From an uncultured Eubacteriales bacterium (GTDB lineage: Bacteria; Bacillota; Clostridia; Peptostreptococcales; Anaerovoracaceae): a stretch of 62,576 nucleotides of DNA. The notes beneath the pieces are model-generated. The model had not been told where the DNA came from and did not search any database. It saw only the letters and a list, made by a program, of their open reading frames with translations. Location: positions 1-62,576 of the forward strand of contig CACYFF010000011.1 of NCBI GenBank assembly GCA_902773665.1. Reading direction: 5' to 3'. Positions 1 through 7,369 of the stretch are shown piece by piece. Position 1 is the first letter of the stretch, and each line of letters opens with the position of its first letter. The position numbers were made by a program, and so were the translations under genes.

Positions 1-411
1 ACCCAGGGAAGCAACGATCATGGTCAGAGCTTCGTTGTAGGATACAGGATTCTCGGGCTTGAAGGTCTTGTCGGGATAGCCTGCAACAAATCCTACGGAA
101 ACTGCGTAAGCGATGTAACCGGATGCCCAGTGGGAAGCGGGAACATCGGAGAAGCCGGTAGCGCCGCTGCCTTTGACGGGAATGCCAAGAGCTGCAGTGA
201 TCATAGTAGCCATCTGAGCTCTGGTAACATTATCGCCAGGCTTGAAGGTGCCATCGGGGAAACCCGCGATTACGCCGAGGCCGGAAAGAACGTTAACGGG
301 TTCGCTGTAATACTCGGTGTCCTTGACATCAGAGAAATCGCTAGCGAAAACGAAACCGAAGCTTCCCAGGATCATTGCGAACGCGAGTACCAGAGAAAGT
401 ACTTTCTTCAT
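1..411 (-). CDS. SLH-domain secreted protein, 5' part only
   Basis: The first 137 codons are in the window; the rest runs off the left edge. A signal peptide (MKKVLSLVLAFAMILGSFG) is followed by an SLH repeat beginning FSDVKDTEYYSEP, with the GFPDGTFKPGDNVTR core, then a second one starting FSDVPASHWASGY with GYPDKTFKPENPVSYNEA. SLH domains bind pyruvylated secondary cell-wall polymer, so the product is probably an S-layer or surface protein. The ATG at 411 has AAGGAGGAATT just upstream, which fixes the start. The second repeat is close in wording to the one in the 13303-14136 product, so the two are probably paralogues. What lies after the SLH pair cannot be seen. Confidence 0.9.
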   Translation of the reverse strand, partial: MKKVLSLVLAFAMILGSFGFVFASDFSDVKDTEYYSEPVNVLSGLGVIAGFPDGTFKPGDNVTRAQMATMITAALGIPVKGSGATGFSDVPASHWASGYIAYAVSVGFVAGYPDKTFKPENPVSYNEALTMIVASLG

Positions 412-535
412 TCTTAATTCCTCCTTAAGAATAAGCCTCTGGGGACCTACTAATCCGCGCCTGTCTGCCCCAGTCAGACGATTGCGGGTCGAAGATTTTG
501 CATGCAACAGACATATGTAACCTTCGACAGTTAGC

Positions 536-563
536 ATTATAGCACCCCCGGACAAGGGTGCAA
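536..563 (-). promoter_or_regulatory. Sigma-A type promoter for the left-edge SLH gene
   Basis: On the minus strand there is TTGCAC (558-563), a 16-bp spacer and TATAAT (536-541). It would start transcription near 529, giving a leader of about 118 nt. That leader contains two inverted repeats, GTCGAAG/CTTCGAC and GTCTG/CAGAC. Long structured leaders are common on S-layer mRNAs. Called from sequence match only. Confidence 0.6.
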
Positions 564-603
564 GCAGTTTACACCGTTTGTAAAAAACCTGTAATATACG
601 AGT

Positions 604-1911
604 TTATTCACGAAGGCAGCCAATGGGGATTATCTTAACGCCACTGGGCAGCGTGTATGCCATCGACGCATTTGCGCAGATCACCAGCATTTGTGATGGT
701 TCACGATATAATACGCCGGGGTGCAGGGAATTTTGGGTCACCTTTTCGTTATGGGCACGTATAAGGTCGCGGAATTTTAACAAACCTTGCTCGGCTTGCG
801 GAACGGAGGCTTCGCCGGTCTTGATCTCGATCAGAGCATATCGTCCGTCGTTCAACTGATAGATCGCGTCGATCTCCAGGCCTATGCTGTCGCTGTAATG
901 CGCAACATGGGCACTTTGCACAGAGGCGAAAGCGAGCAGATCCCGTAATACCAGGTTTTCGAACACATGTCCGAAGAGGTCGAAGTCCTGATAAAAATAC
1001 TGGGGCGACAGACCAAGAGCCGCGATCGCGATGGAAGGGTCAACAAAAACGTGTTTCTTTGAAGTGCGAATTGCAGTTTTTGAGCGGATCTGCGGAGACC
1101 ATGCGCTGATATCTTCCAATACATATAACCGCTTTAAGACATCCACATAGTCGGTAAATGTTGATTTCGAGACATTATAGTTCGCCTGAACATCTGCAAG
1201 CAGCGTTGTTTGCTTCACCAATGTAGCCATATTCCTGGCATATGCCCACAAAATGGTCTTTGCCAGTTCAGGGTTTCGATTAACGCCGTCCAGTGCACTG
1301 ATGTCTTTCTGATAGATTTGCTGACAATAATCTCTTGCGATCTGCAAGCGGCTGTCCTTGTCCGCAAGCTCCATGCAGCGGGGCCAACCACCCCGGCAGG
1401 ACGCGTAGATCAGATCCTCGATCGTGAGCGTACTTCTGGCGCCATCAACAGAATAGTCTGCTTCGGTGATCAGCCGGGAAAGTGAGACTGAGCCGTTTGA
1501 TTCACCGGTCTCGAAAAGGGTCATCGGATACATAACGACCTCGGAGATCCGGCCGGTTCCCGTATGCGGAGTATTGATGCGCTTGCTGGAGGACCCGGTG
1601 AGATAGTACGACCCGGTAGCTGCTGGGTCGTCATCGCAGGCTTTTCGTATGGTTCCCCAGATTTTCGGCGCATCCTGCCACTCGTCGAACAAGATGGGCG
1701 TTTCATTGCGAAGAAATAAACTTGGCGTGGTCTCGGCAAGTGCGAGATAGCCGGCGCGTTTATCTTCATCCTGGAATTCTATAACGGTTTTGCAGCGTTC
1801 TTTTGCCGTACGGGTCTTACCGCAACCCTTCGGCCCTACGATATTGATTGCATTAAATGCCTGTGTGCGGTTGTCGATCTCATGATCTATAAGGCGGTGG
1901 ATATATTTCAA
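604..1911 (-). CDS. AAA ATPase with DUF4143-type C-terminal domain
   Basis: A 435-residue cytosolic protein. The N-terminal ATPase has Walker A GPKGCGKT near residue 26 and Walker B-like PILFDEWQ. The C-terminal part has the EIKTGEASVPQAEQG stretch that in the DUF4143 family resembles a degenerate PD-(D/E)XK nuclease core. Family members are widespread in anaerobes, often accessory, and their role is not established. The start is TTG at 1911, supported by GGGAGGT eight bases upstream; no in-frame ATG is better placed. It is divergent from the integrase at 2141, and the 23-bp repeats lie between them. Function beyond ATP binding is not inferred. Confidence 0.85.
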   Translation of the reverse strand: MKYIHRLIDHEIDNRTQAFNAINIVGPKGCGKTRTAKERCKTVIEFQDEDKRAGYLALAETTPSLFLRNETPILFDEWQDAPKIWGTIRKACDDDPAATGSYYLTGSSSKRINTPHTGTGRISEVVMYPMTLFETGESNGSVSLSRLITEADYSVDGARSTLTIEDLIYASCRGGWPRCMELADKDSRLQIARDYCQQIYQKDISALDGVNRNPELAKTILWAYARNMATLVKQTTLLADVQANYNVSKSTFTDYVDVLKRLYVLEDISAWSPQIRSKTAIRTSKKHVFVDPSIAIAALGLSPQYFYQDFDLFGHVFENLVLRDLLAFASVQSAHVAHYSDSIGLEIDAIYQLNDGRYALIEIKTGEASVPQAEQGLLKFRDLIRAHNEKVTQNSLHPGVLYREPSQMLVICANASMAYTLPSGVKIIPIGCLRE

Positions 1912-1969
1912 TTGCGTTTACCTCCCGAAGGTATTATGCCATGGAAAGCATTGGACTTCAAGGGCATTG

Positions 1970-2061
1970 GTCGTTTTTCGACAATTTTATCAGTCGTTTT
2001 TCGAGTATTTTATCAGTCGTTTTTCGACAATTTTGTTGGTCGTTTTTCGAGCGGCAACGAT
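1970..2061. repeat. Four tandem 23-bp repeats (iteron-like)
   Basis: The 12-mer GTCGTTTTTCGA occurs at 1970, 1993, 2016 and 2039, exactly 23 bp apart. The remaining 11 bases are similar in the first three units (CAATTTTATCA, GTATTTTATCA, CAATTTTGTTG) and diverged in the fourth. A period of 23 is not a multiple of three, so this is not a coding repeat, although an open frame crosses it. The repeats sit between the divergent ATPase and integrase genes. Plausible roles are integrase arm sites, an operator, or an origin-type iteron array. Confidence 0.85.
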
Positions 2062-2140
2062 CTCCGCCCTGCGTAGTACAATGCCGTCATATTCTTGTAG
2101 CCATTTTGTAGCCGCGCTTTTTGCGGCAGAAAGGAGAAGA

Positions 2141-3208
2141 ATGTCCGTCTCGAAGGATAAAAAGACCGGTAAATGGATCGCTCAGGTGCGGATCCGGGAC
2201 CAGGCTGGCAAAGTAACACACAAAAAGAAAAGAGGGTTTGCGACGAAAAAGGCAGCCCAGGAATGGGTGAATATTATAGGAAGAAAGGAATATTCTCTCG
2301 ACATGCCATTCGCGAAGTTCGTGGAGCTTTATTTGGATGATGCGGGTCACCGGATGAAGCCCTCGACCATGGCAACGAAGCGCATGATCTATACTACGAA
2401 GATCCTGCCCTATTTTGGGGAGATGCAACTGGATGCGATCGGGCCAGCCGATGTGCGCAGCTGGCAGAATGCGGTCATGAGCCAGACAAATGAGCATGGA
2501 CAGCCGTTCGCGAAGACTTATTTGCGGACGATGCATGGGCAGCTGACGGCGGTGTTTAACTATGCGATGCGGTATTATAAGTTGAGAGAAAATCCTTGCC
2601 GTGCGGCTGGCAGCATAGGCACGAAAAGGGGAGAGAACGTGAACTTCTGGACGAAGGAGGAGTTCTTGCGGTTTCTGGATACGCAGCGAGGCAACAAGGC
2701 TACATATACGATGTTTATGGTGCTGTATTATACGGGAATGCGGGAAGGAGAATTGCTGGCGCTGACCGCGGAGGATATCGATTTTGAGCGGGCGGAGATC
2801 CGGATCAATAAGACGTATCAGCGCATCGCGCGGCAGGATGTGGTTATGACCCCGAAAACACCTAAAAGCAACCGGGTGATCTCGATGTCGCCGGCGCTGG
2901 GGGAATGTTTGAAGGAGTATTTGGAGGCTGGTGGAATTGAGGCAGGCCGGGTCTTTCCTTACAGCCGCTACTATCTATATAGACAGCTGAAGAAAGGATG
3001 CGCTGCGGCTGGGGTTAAGACGATCCGCGTGCACGACCTGCGGCATAGCCATGCGAGCCTGCTGGTGGAGATGGGCTATTCGCCGTTGTTAATCGCGGAG
3101 CGATTGGGTCACGACCATGTGCAGACGACGATGGATACCTATAGCCATCTGTACCCTAACAAGCAACGGGATGTAGCCAACCGGCTGGATGCGTTTATTA
3201 ATGGGTAA
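2141..3208 (+). CDS. Tyrosine-type site-specific integrase
   Basis: A 355-residue recombinase of the phage/ICE integrase class. The N-terminal AP2-like arm-binding domain (KKTGKWIAQVRIRD) is followed by the SAM-like core-binding domain and the catalytic domain. Visible catalytic residues are Arg in TGMREGELL (about residue 200), HDLRH (about 298-302), the His in ERLGHDH and the nucleophile in MDTYSHLY (about 334). The ATG at 2141 has AAGGAGAAG upstream; the frame is open further 5' but only through the 23-bp repeats. GTAGCC motifs occur just before the gene (near 2095-2115) and after it (near 3229), possibly its own core sites. No excisionase or other element genes are recognisable nearby. 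Confidence 0.93.
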   Translation: MSVSKDKKTGKWIAQVRIRDQAGKVTHKKKRGFATKKAAQEWVNIIGRKEYSLDMPFAKFVELYLDDAGHRMKPSTMATKRMIYTTKILPYFGEMQLDAIGPADVRSWQNAVMSQTNEHGQPFAKTYLRTMHGQLTAVFNYAMRYYKLRENPCRAAGSIGTKRGENVNFWTKEEFLRFLDTQRGNKATYTMFMVLYYTGMREGELLALTAEDIDFERAEIRINKTYQRIARQDVVMTPKTPKSNRVISMSPALGECLKEYLEAGGIEAGRVFPYSRYYLYRQLKKGCAAAGVKTIRVHDLRHSHASLLVEMGYSPLLIAERLGHDHVQTTMDTYSHLYPNKQRDVANRLDAFING

Positions 3209-3324
3209 GTGGCCGTTTTGAAGGAAAGTGTAGCCAAAATGGAGCCAACAACTTAAAGAAAGCAGATATCCAAATATTTTCTTGAGAGTAAGAACTAGCT
3301 CCGAAGGGGTCATCGTTTGCGGAT

Positions 3325-3759
3325 GTGGTAAATGTGTGCGTTATCTACATTGCAAAGTTCGACATTTTTGAGGATGGACGATCGGTTTATCATGTGAACA
3401 GAATCGTACGCGAAACCGGAAAAGTCGTGTATAATGGAATGGAAGAGGTCTACGTAAATGCAGAGGCGCGGGACGGCACGGAAGTGGCCGAACTGATGCA
3501 GGTTTTTACGGAAGGACCGGTCTATAACGACAAATTTCCAGTAACATCCGGTTTGAAGAAACTTTACAGGGATGGTGATGATGAGATGATCTACACGTTA
3601 TCCGATAAGTTGAGGGAAGAGGGGCGCGATAAAGAACGGGCAAGGATCGTTCTGAATATGCTGGAATCAGGTATGCCTGTTGAACAAATCGAAAAACTGA
3701 CAGGAATTGATCAATCCTTTGTTATTGCTATTCAAAGAAATCTGCAAATTCAGCAGTAA
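3325..3759 (+). pseudogene. Rpn-type nuclease/transposase, C-terminal remnant
   Basis: The frame (YIAKFDIFEDGRSVYHVN... VVYNGMEEVYVNAE... FPVTSGLKKLYRDGDDEM) matches the middle and C-terminal part of Rpn family PD-(D/E)XK recombination-promoting nucleases, including the terminal KEVARIVL-like helix (KERARIVLNMLESGM). The first ~100 residues, which carry the catalytic core, are absent: the frame begins abruptly at 3325 with a GTG and no ribosome site. The truncation lies about 115 bp after the integrase stop, so insertion of the integrase-bearing DNA may have removed the 5' part. A terminator follows directly. It is unlikely to be active. Confidence 0.75.
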
Positions 3760-3776
3760 TATGTGAACTTAAATAG

Positions 3777-3803
3777 GCCCGCCTCCCTCGAGGCGGGCTT
3801 TTT
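3777..3803 (+). terminator. Intrinsic terminator
   Basis: A perfect 9-bp stem, GCCCGCCTC/GAGGCGGGC, with loop CCTC and five Ts. The same stem and loop recurs at 4711-4734, so the GNAT cassette is bracketed by near-identical hairpins. Confidence 0.9.
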
Positions 3804-3810
3804 GAATTAC

Positions 3811-3839
3811 TTGACATATTTTAGCAATGCATATACAAT
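3811..3839 (+). promoter_or_regulatory. Strong sigma-A type promoter
   Basis: TTGACA (3811-3816), a 17-bp spacer and TACAAT (3834-3839). This is one of the best promoter matches in the window. The next feature downstream is not a gene but two or three hairpins ending in a terminator at 3932. Confidence 0.8.
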
Positions 3840-3845
3840 AAACCC

Positions 3846-3932
3846 ACGAACAGAATATTTACGCGGGCCAACGGCTCACCCGGCCGTTCGCGAGCACCAA
3901 AGTGCGATAGGAGTGATTCCTATCGCTTTTTT
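3846..3932 (+). ncRNA. Candidate ~87-nt small RNA
   Basis: A consensus promoter ends at 3839 and an intrinsic terminator (GCGATAGGA/TCCTATCGC, loop GTGAT, six Ts) ends at 3932. Between them is no open frame with a ribosome site. The transcript would fold as an outer CGCG/CGCG plus inner AACGGC/GCCGTT hairpin, a small GCAC/GTGC hairpin, and the terminator. The GNAT-like gene starts 67 bp later with no convincing -35 of its own, so read-through may feed it. The arrangement (promoter, structured RNA, leaky terminator, protein gene) recalls type III toxin-antitoxin loci, but the protein is not a ToxN homologue that I recognise. An attenuating leader is the main alternative. Confidence 0.45.
3904..3932 (+). 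terminator. Intrinsic terminator ahead of the GNAT-like gene
   Basis: A perfect 9-bp stem GCGATAGGA/TCCTATCGC with loop GTGAT and a run of six Ts. It lies between the 3811 promoter and the gene at 4000. Confidence 0.88.
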
Positions 3933-3999
3933 GTTAAAGGGGTAATAGTAAATGCATTATTTTTCCCCCTCTTGTTATATAATATAAGGAGACCAAGTT

Positions 4000-4545
4000 A
4001 TGATTACAGTAAAAATCGATGTTCTTACCCCATGCCTAAAGGATAAGAATACCGGTGACATCATCCTAACCGAAGTAGTTCGTGTAAAGCGTCCATCTGT
4101 TTTGCGCAAGTTTAAATCTTCTAATGGTTGGTATGTTGATTGGGAAGACCTACTGGAGGAAAATGAGATCTACGCGCTGGTCGTTGAGGGCTCTGTAGAT
4201 GTACAAGGTCTTGTAGCGGTCAGACCTAACTATGACATGCGTGCGTTGTACATTAATTGGATGTGCGCCAGTCCTGACAACAATGCGCTGATTCATGAAG
4301 ACGTTAGGTATACAGGTGTTGGAGGACATCTGTTTGCCATAGCCTCACAAAAATCCATCGACTATGGATTTGACGGAGTAATGTTTGGATTTGCTGCAAA
4401 CAAGGCTCTGTTAAGCCATTATCTCAATGTATTTAATGGAGAATTTATAGGCATTTTGCATCCGTACCATTTTGCAATTGATGAAGAAAACTCAAAACGA
4501 ATTTTGGAGGAATATGATTATGAATGGACAGATGAAGAGATATAA
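4000..4545 (+). CDS. GNAT-fold-like protein of unknown substrate
   Basis: A 181-residue cytosolic protein. The order of elements suits a GNAT acyltransferase fold: a WEDLLEENEIYALVVEGSVDVQGLVAVRPNY-type central sheet, LYINWMCASPDN, then a VGGHLFAIASQKSIDYGFDGVMFGFAANKAL segment corresponding to the acetyl-CoA-binding turn and following helix. The canonical Q/RxxGxG/A is reduced to TGVGGHL. The ATG at 4000 has AAGGAG nine bases upstream. It overlaps the small gene at 4520 by 26 bp, so the two are translationally coupled. The local DNA is markedly AT-richer than the chromosome on either side, suggesting transfer. A toxin or modifying enzyme is possible but unproven. Confidence 0.7.
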   Translation: MITVKIDVLTPCLKDKNTGDIILTEVVRVKRPSVLRKFKSSNGWYVDWEDLLEENEIYALVVEGSVDVQGLVAVRPNYDMRALYINWMCASPDNNALIHEDVRYTGVGGHLFAIASQKSIDYGFDGVMFGFAANKALLSHYLNVFNGEFIGILHPYHFAIDEENSKRILEEYDYEWTDEEI

Positions 4546-4699
4546 AGAAAGTCTCGCAAAAACGCCCGGACCTATCGGTCAAGACCAGTTTCCGAAAATC
4601 AAGTTAGATCTTCGGGGACTTATGAAATACGCAAAAGACAAAGGCTTAAAAGTGGCCGATTTGTCAGAAGAAGAAAAAAAGATGTTTATTTGTGAGTAA
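4520..4699 (+). CDS. Small partner protein of the GNAT-like gene
   Basis: A 59-residue protein, not recognised. The N-terminal third is basic and flexible (MKRYKESLAKTPGPIGQ); the rest is a predicted helix with LDLRGLMKYAKDKGLKVADLSEEEKKMF. I chose the ATG at 4520 because GGAGG (4506-4510) is nine bases upstream; the in-frame ATG at 4514 would be too close. The gene overlaps the end of the GNAT-like gene in another frame and ends just before a terminator. The size, overlap and pairing are those of a cognate antitoxin or adaptor, but no ribbon-helix-helix or other DNA-binding motif is clear. Confidence 0.65.
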   Translation: MNGQMKRYKESLAKTPGPIGQDQFPKIKLDLRGLMKYAKDKGLKVADLSEEEKKMFICE

Positions 4700-4710
4700 T
4701 AACGTACCAA

Positions 4711-4740
4711 GGCCCGCCTCCCTCGAGGCGGGCCGCTTTC
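4711..4740 (+). terminator. Intrinsic terminator of the GNAT cassette
   Basis: A 10-bp stem GGCCCGCCTC/GAGGCGGGCC with loop CCTC, essentially a copy of the hairpin at 3777. The T-tract is poor (GCTTTCT). Confidence 0.75.
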
Positions 4741-4772
4741 TACGATAAGTTCCCAGACGAGGTCATCCATGC

Positions 4773-4808
4773 ACCCAGTTTACTTGACGTATGTCAAGTA
4801 AACTGGGT
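4773..4808. repeat. Perfect 16-bp inverted repeat, 4-nt spacer
   Basis: ACCCAGTTTACTTGAC and its exact complement are separated by GTAT. It lies three bases beyond the stop of the SGNH gene on the opposite strand. There is no T-run on the minus side and only ATTTT on the plus side, so it may be a weak bidirectional terminator or the end of a small insertion. Confidence 0.8.
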
Positions 4809-4811
4809 ATT

Positions 4812-5828
4812 TTACTGCGCCTGCTCGAGCTGCTTGTAGATATACTCCGCATCCTTCTCCCAGGTCTCGTAGGCGTCGTCGCCGCGGTGATCCGGGATGT
4901 CGTAATGGTCCGCCAGATACTGACCGAACCAGCTGGTAAACTTCGCCGCGCCGGGCGCGTTCAGATGGCCGTCGTCGGCCATGTCGGTCGCGAAATCCAT
5001 GCCCACTTCGTCGTACATAACGTTGCAGTCGACAAACGGTACGCCATACTCTGCCGCGATGTCGGCGGCCGTGTTGAAGCGCATCTGCTTTTCCGGCGTC
5101 GTCGCGTAGGGCGTGCAGACCACCAACAGCGGCACGTCCTTCTCTGTGCAGAGCTGCAGGATCTTCCGGTAGTACTCTTCCGTGCGGGGTTCCAGCGGGT
5201 CACGCTCCGACACGTCCGCCACCTGCGGCGTCTCCTTCGCCTCCGTGTTGAACTTCAGCGTCGTCCCCTTCCAGTTCTCGTACATCACATCGTCCTGGTA
5301 AGGCAGGATGTCGCGGAACGTCAGGTCGTTGTAGCGCGTGTGGTACTGGGTGTAGCTCAGGAGGAAGTCGATCCAGCGGTCGCGCGGGGCACTGGCCTTG
5401 ATTGCCTCGATCTTGTTGCGGCTCCAGCGCATGCCGAACGTGTTGCGGATGACCATCGAATCGTCGCGGTAGGGCGTGTCGATGTAGGTCATGTAGCCCT
5501 CCAGCACCACGAGGCTCGGCTTCTGGTATTTCAGCGCCTCGATGAGGCAATGATACGAATTCCACATGGGCTGCTGGCTGCCGGCCAGGATGTACGCCGG
5601 GATGCCCTGCTCCCGCCACAGCACACCGGTGTTGAACCCACAGTACGCGTGACTGCTGCCCAGCACAAGCACCTCCACCGAATTTTCGGGGAGTTCGTAG
5701 AACAGTTCCATGTCGTAGATGCCGTCGTCGTTCTTCGGCTTCAGCACGTGGCATACCGAAACCAGCACGAGGGCCAGCACGACCAGAAAGCATGTTATGC
5801 GGATGGCGGATCTCAGCGGTTTCTGCAT
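4812..5828 (-). CDS. Membrane-anchored SGNH-type esterase/acyltransferase
   Basis: A 338-residue protein with one N-terminal membrane segment (residues 10-30) and an extracytoplasmic domain. The block I motif is VLVLGSSHAYCGFN (GSSH at 57-60) and the block V motif is DDGHLN (about 285-288), giving the expected Ser and Asp-x-x-His. AlgJ/AlgX/DltD-like SGNH proteins act with an MBOAT to move acyl groups onto surface polysaccharides or teichoic acids, and the MBOAT lies directly upstream in the same operon. A palindromic repeat separates them (5840-5887). The acylated polymer cannot be told from sequence. Confidence 0.82.
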   Translation of the reverse strand: MQKPLRSAIRITCFLVVLALVLVSVCHVLKPKNDDGIYDMELFYELPENSVEVLVLGSSHAYCGFNTGVLWREQGIPAYILAGSQQPMWNSYHCLIEALKYQKPSLVVLEGYMTYIDTPYRDDSMVIRNTFGMRWSRNKIEAIKASAPRDRWIDFLLSYTQYHTRYNDLTFRDILPYQDDVMYENWKGTTLKFNTEAKETPQVADVSERDPLEPRTEEYYRKILQLCTEKDVPLLVVCTPYATTPEKQMRFNTAADIAAEYGVPFVDCNVMYDEVGMDFATDMADDGHLNAPGAAKFTSWFGQYLADHYDIPDHRGDDAYETWEKDAEYIYKQLEQAQ

Positions 5829-5839
5829 TTTGATCTAAC

Positions 5840-5887
5840 GGGGACGGTTCTTTTTGGTTCAAAATGATCTAAAAGAGAACCGTCCCC
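5840..5887. repeat. REP-like palindrome (GGGGACGGTTC family), copy A
   Basis: The element begins GGGGACGGTTCTTTTT and ends AAAAGAGAACCGTCCCC, a 48-bp imperfect palindrome. It fills the gap between the SGNH start and the MBOAT stop. A nearly perfect copy is at 49793-49841, a half copy at 7133-7159 and a diverged one near 53299-53350. Confidence 0.88.
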
Positions 5888-5899
5888 AACAGTTCATCT

Positions 5900-7360
5900 T
5901 TAGAATTGGAAGTAAATAAACGCCTTCGGGTCGAAGGTCGGTCCATACTCGCCGAACACGAAGATACAGACGATCAGGAAAATGATGACGCCCCACTCCG
6001 TGGACAGCCTGCGGGTCATCAGGTAATCGTCCGGTGTCTGGCCTTTGCGCCGTTTTATCAGGTCGAAGATGGCCAGGACGGCGATGCCCAGCGCCAGGAT
6101 GCGCAGCTCTTCGATGGGCAGCACCAGGTCGTTGACCCCGCCATTCCTCACAAACAGCTTCAGAAAATCGACCGCGGCGCCGATGCTTGGCGCGCGGAAG
6201 AAGATCCAGGCGAAGTTGACGAACAGCAGCGTGATGCCCCAGCGGATGAAGGTCACGAGGTCGATGCCGCGCCGGTGCGTGCGCTTGCTCTGTACCACCC
6301 TGCCGCTGCGGTCTCTGCGGGTAAACAGGTCTTCGACCAGCTGCCCAAGGCCGTGGATGCCGCCCCACAGCACGAAGGACCAGTCCGCCCCGTGCCAAAG
6401 GCCCGAGACCAGGAAGGTGATGAGGAGGTTCACGCGCCGCCTCCCCTCGCCCTTGCGGTTGCCGCCCAAGGGAATGTAGAGGTAGTCGCGGAACCAGGTC
6501 GACAGCGAGATGTGCCAGCGACTCCAGAAGTCGCGGATCGACGTGGCCAGGTACGGCGTGTTGAAGTTCTCCATCAGGTCGAAGCCGAGGATGCGGGCCG
6601 CGCCGATGGCGATGGCGGAGTAACCGCCGAAGTCGCAGTAAATTTGCAGGGTAAAAGCGAAGGTGGCCAGCAGCAGCGTGACCCGCCCATAGCTCTCCGG
6701 CGCCTCCCACACGGCGTCCACCAGCAGGGCTGCCCGGTCGGAGATGACCATCTTGAGGAAGAAGCCCCAGACCATGAGGATGGCTCCGCGGGTCACGCGG
6801 TCTGCGTTCCACAGTTTGGTCTCGTGGGCGGTCTGGACCTGAGTAAGCAGATTGCGGGAGCGCTCGATGGGTCCAGCCACCAGCTGCGGGAAGAAGGACA
6901 CGAACAGCGCGTAGCGCAGCAGGTTGTGTTCGGCGCGGATATCGCCCCGGTAGACGTCGATGATGTAGCCCAGCGCCTGGAACGTGTAGAACGAGATGCC
7001 CACGGGCAGCAGCAAGTCCAACGTGCGGCCGCTGTGCAGCGTGCTCAAGACCATGTTGCCGTACTTGAACACCCCCAGGATCGCCAGGTTAAAGACGATG
7101 CACGCCGCGAGGATGGCCTTGCGGGAACTGTCGGGGACGGTTCTCTTCAGTTCATTTTGCGCGTTATCCAATGCCAGGCCGCTTACGTATGTTGCCAGCG
7201 TGCTGACCGCCATCAACCCCGCATACTTTACGTTCCACGCCATGTAGAATGCGTAGCTGCAGACCAGAAGCCACAGCACGCGCAGTTTTCTCGGTACAAC
7301 AAAGTACACCGCGCAGACGATGGGGAAAAAGAACATAAATTGTACCGAGTTGAATTGCAT
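5900..7360 (-). CDS. MBOAT-family membrane O-acyltransferase
   Basis: A 486-residue polytopic membrane protein of the AlgI/DltB class. The N-terminus (VQFMFFFPIVCAVYFVVPRKLRVLWLL), the LLLPVGISFYTFQALGYIIDVYRG segment, and the WHISLSTWFRDYLYIPLGGNRKG motif are characteristic. The active-site His lies in SGLWHGADW (about residue 323) and a second in GGIHGLG. It would pass acyl groups across the membrane to the SGNH partner encoded next. Residues about 68-77 (QNELKRTVPD) are encoded by a half-copy of the GGGGACGGTTC repeat inserted in frame in a predicted loop. The start at 7360 lies 9 bp after the previous gene's stop. Confidence 0.92.
   Translation of the reverse strand: MQFNSVQFMFFFPIVCAVYFVVPRKLRVLWLLVCSYAFYMAWNVKYAGLMAVSTLATYVSGLALDNAQNELKRTVPDSSRKAILAACIVFNLAILGVFKYGNMVLSTLHSGRTLDLLLPVGISFYTFQALGYIIDVYRGDIRAEHNLLRYALFVSFFPQLVAGPIERSRNLLTQVQTAHETKLWNADRVTRGAILMVWGFFLKMVISDRAALLVDAVWEAPESYGRVTLLLATFAFTLQIYCDFGGYSAIAIGAARILGFDLMENFNTPYLATSIRDFWSRWHISLSTWFRDYLYIPLGGNRKGEGRRRVNLLITFLVSGLWHGADWSFVLWGGIHGLGQLVEDLFTRRDRSGRVVQSKRTHRRGIDLVTFIRWGITLLFVNFAWIFFRAPSIGAAVDFLKLFVRNGGVNDLVLPIEELRILALGIAVLAIFDLIKRRKGQTPDDYLMTRRLSTEWGVIIFLIVCIFVFGEYGPTFDPKAFIYFQF
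7133..7159 (-). repeat. Half REP-like element inside the MBOAT coding region
   Basis: On the minus strand the half reads CAAAATGAACTGAAGAG then AACCGTCCCC, matching the right half of copy A (CAAAATGATCTAAAAGAG then AACCGTCCCC). It keeps the reading frame of the MBOAT gene and encodes part of a loop. Confidence 0.75.
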
Positions 7361-7369
7361 AGTCTATCG

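Noticed and set aside
4791..5867. Long plus-strand frame opposite the SGNH gene
   Set aside because: It is the antisense of a clear SGNH coding sequence; composition is Arg/Val/His/Leu-biased, with no domain.
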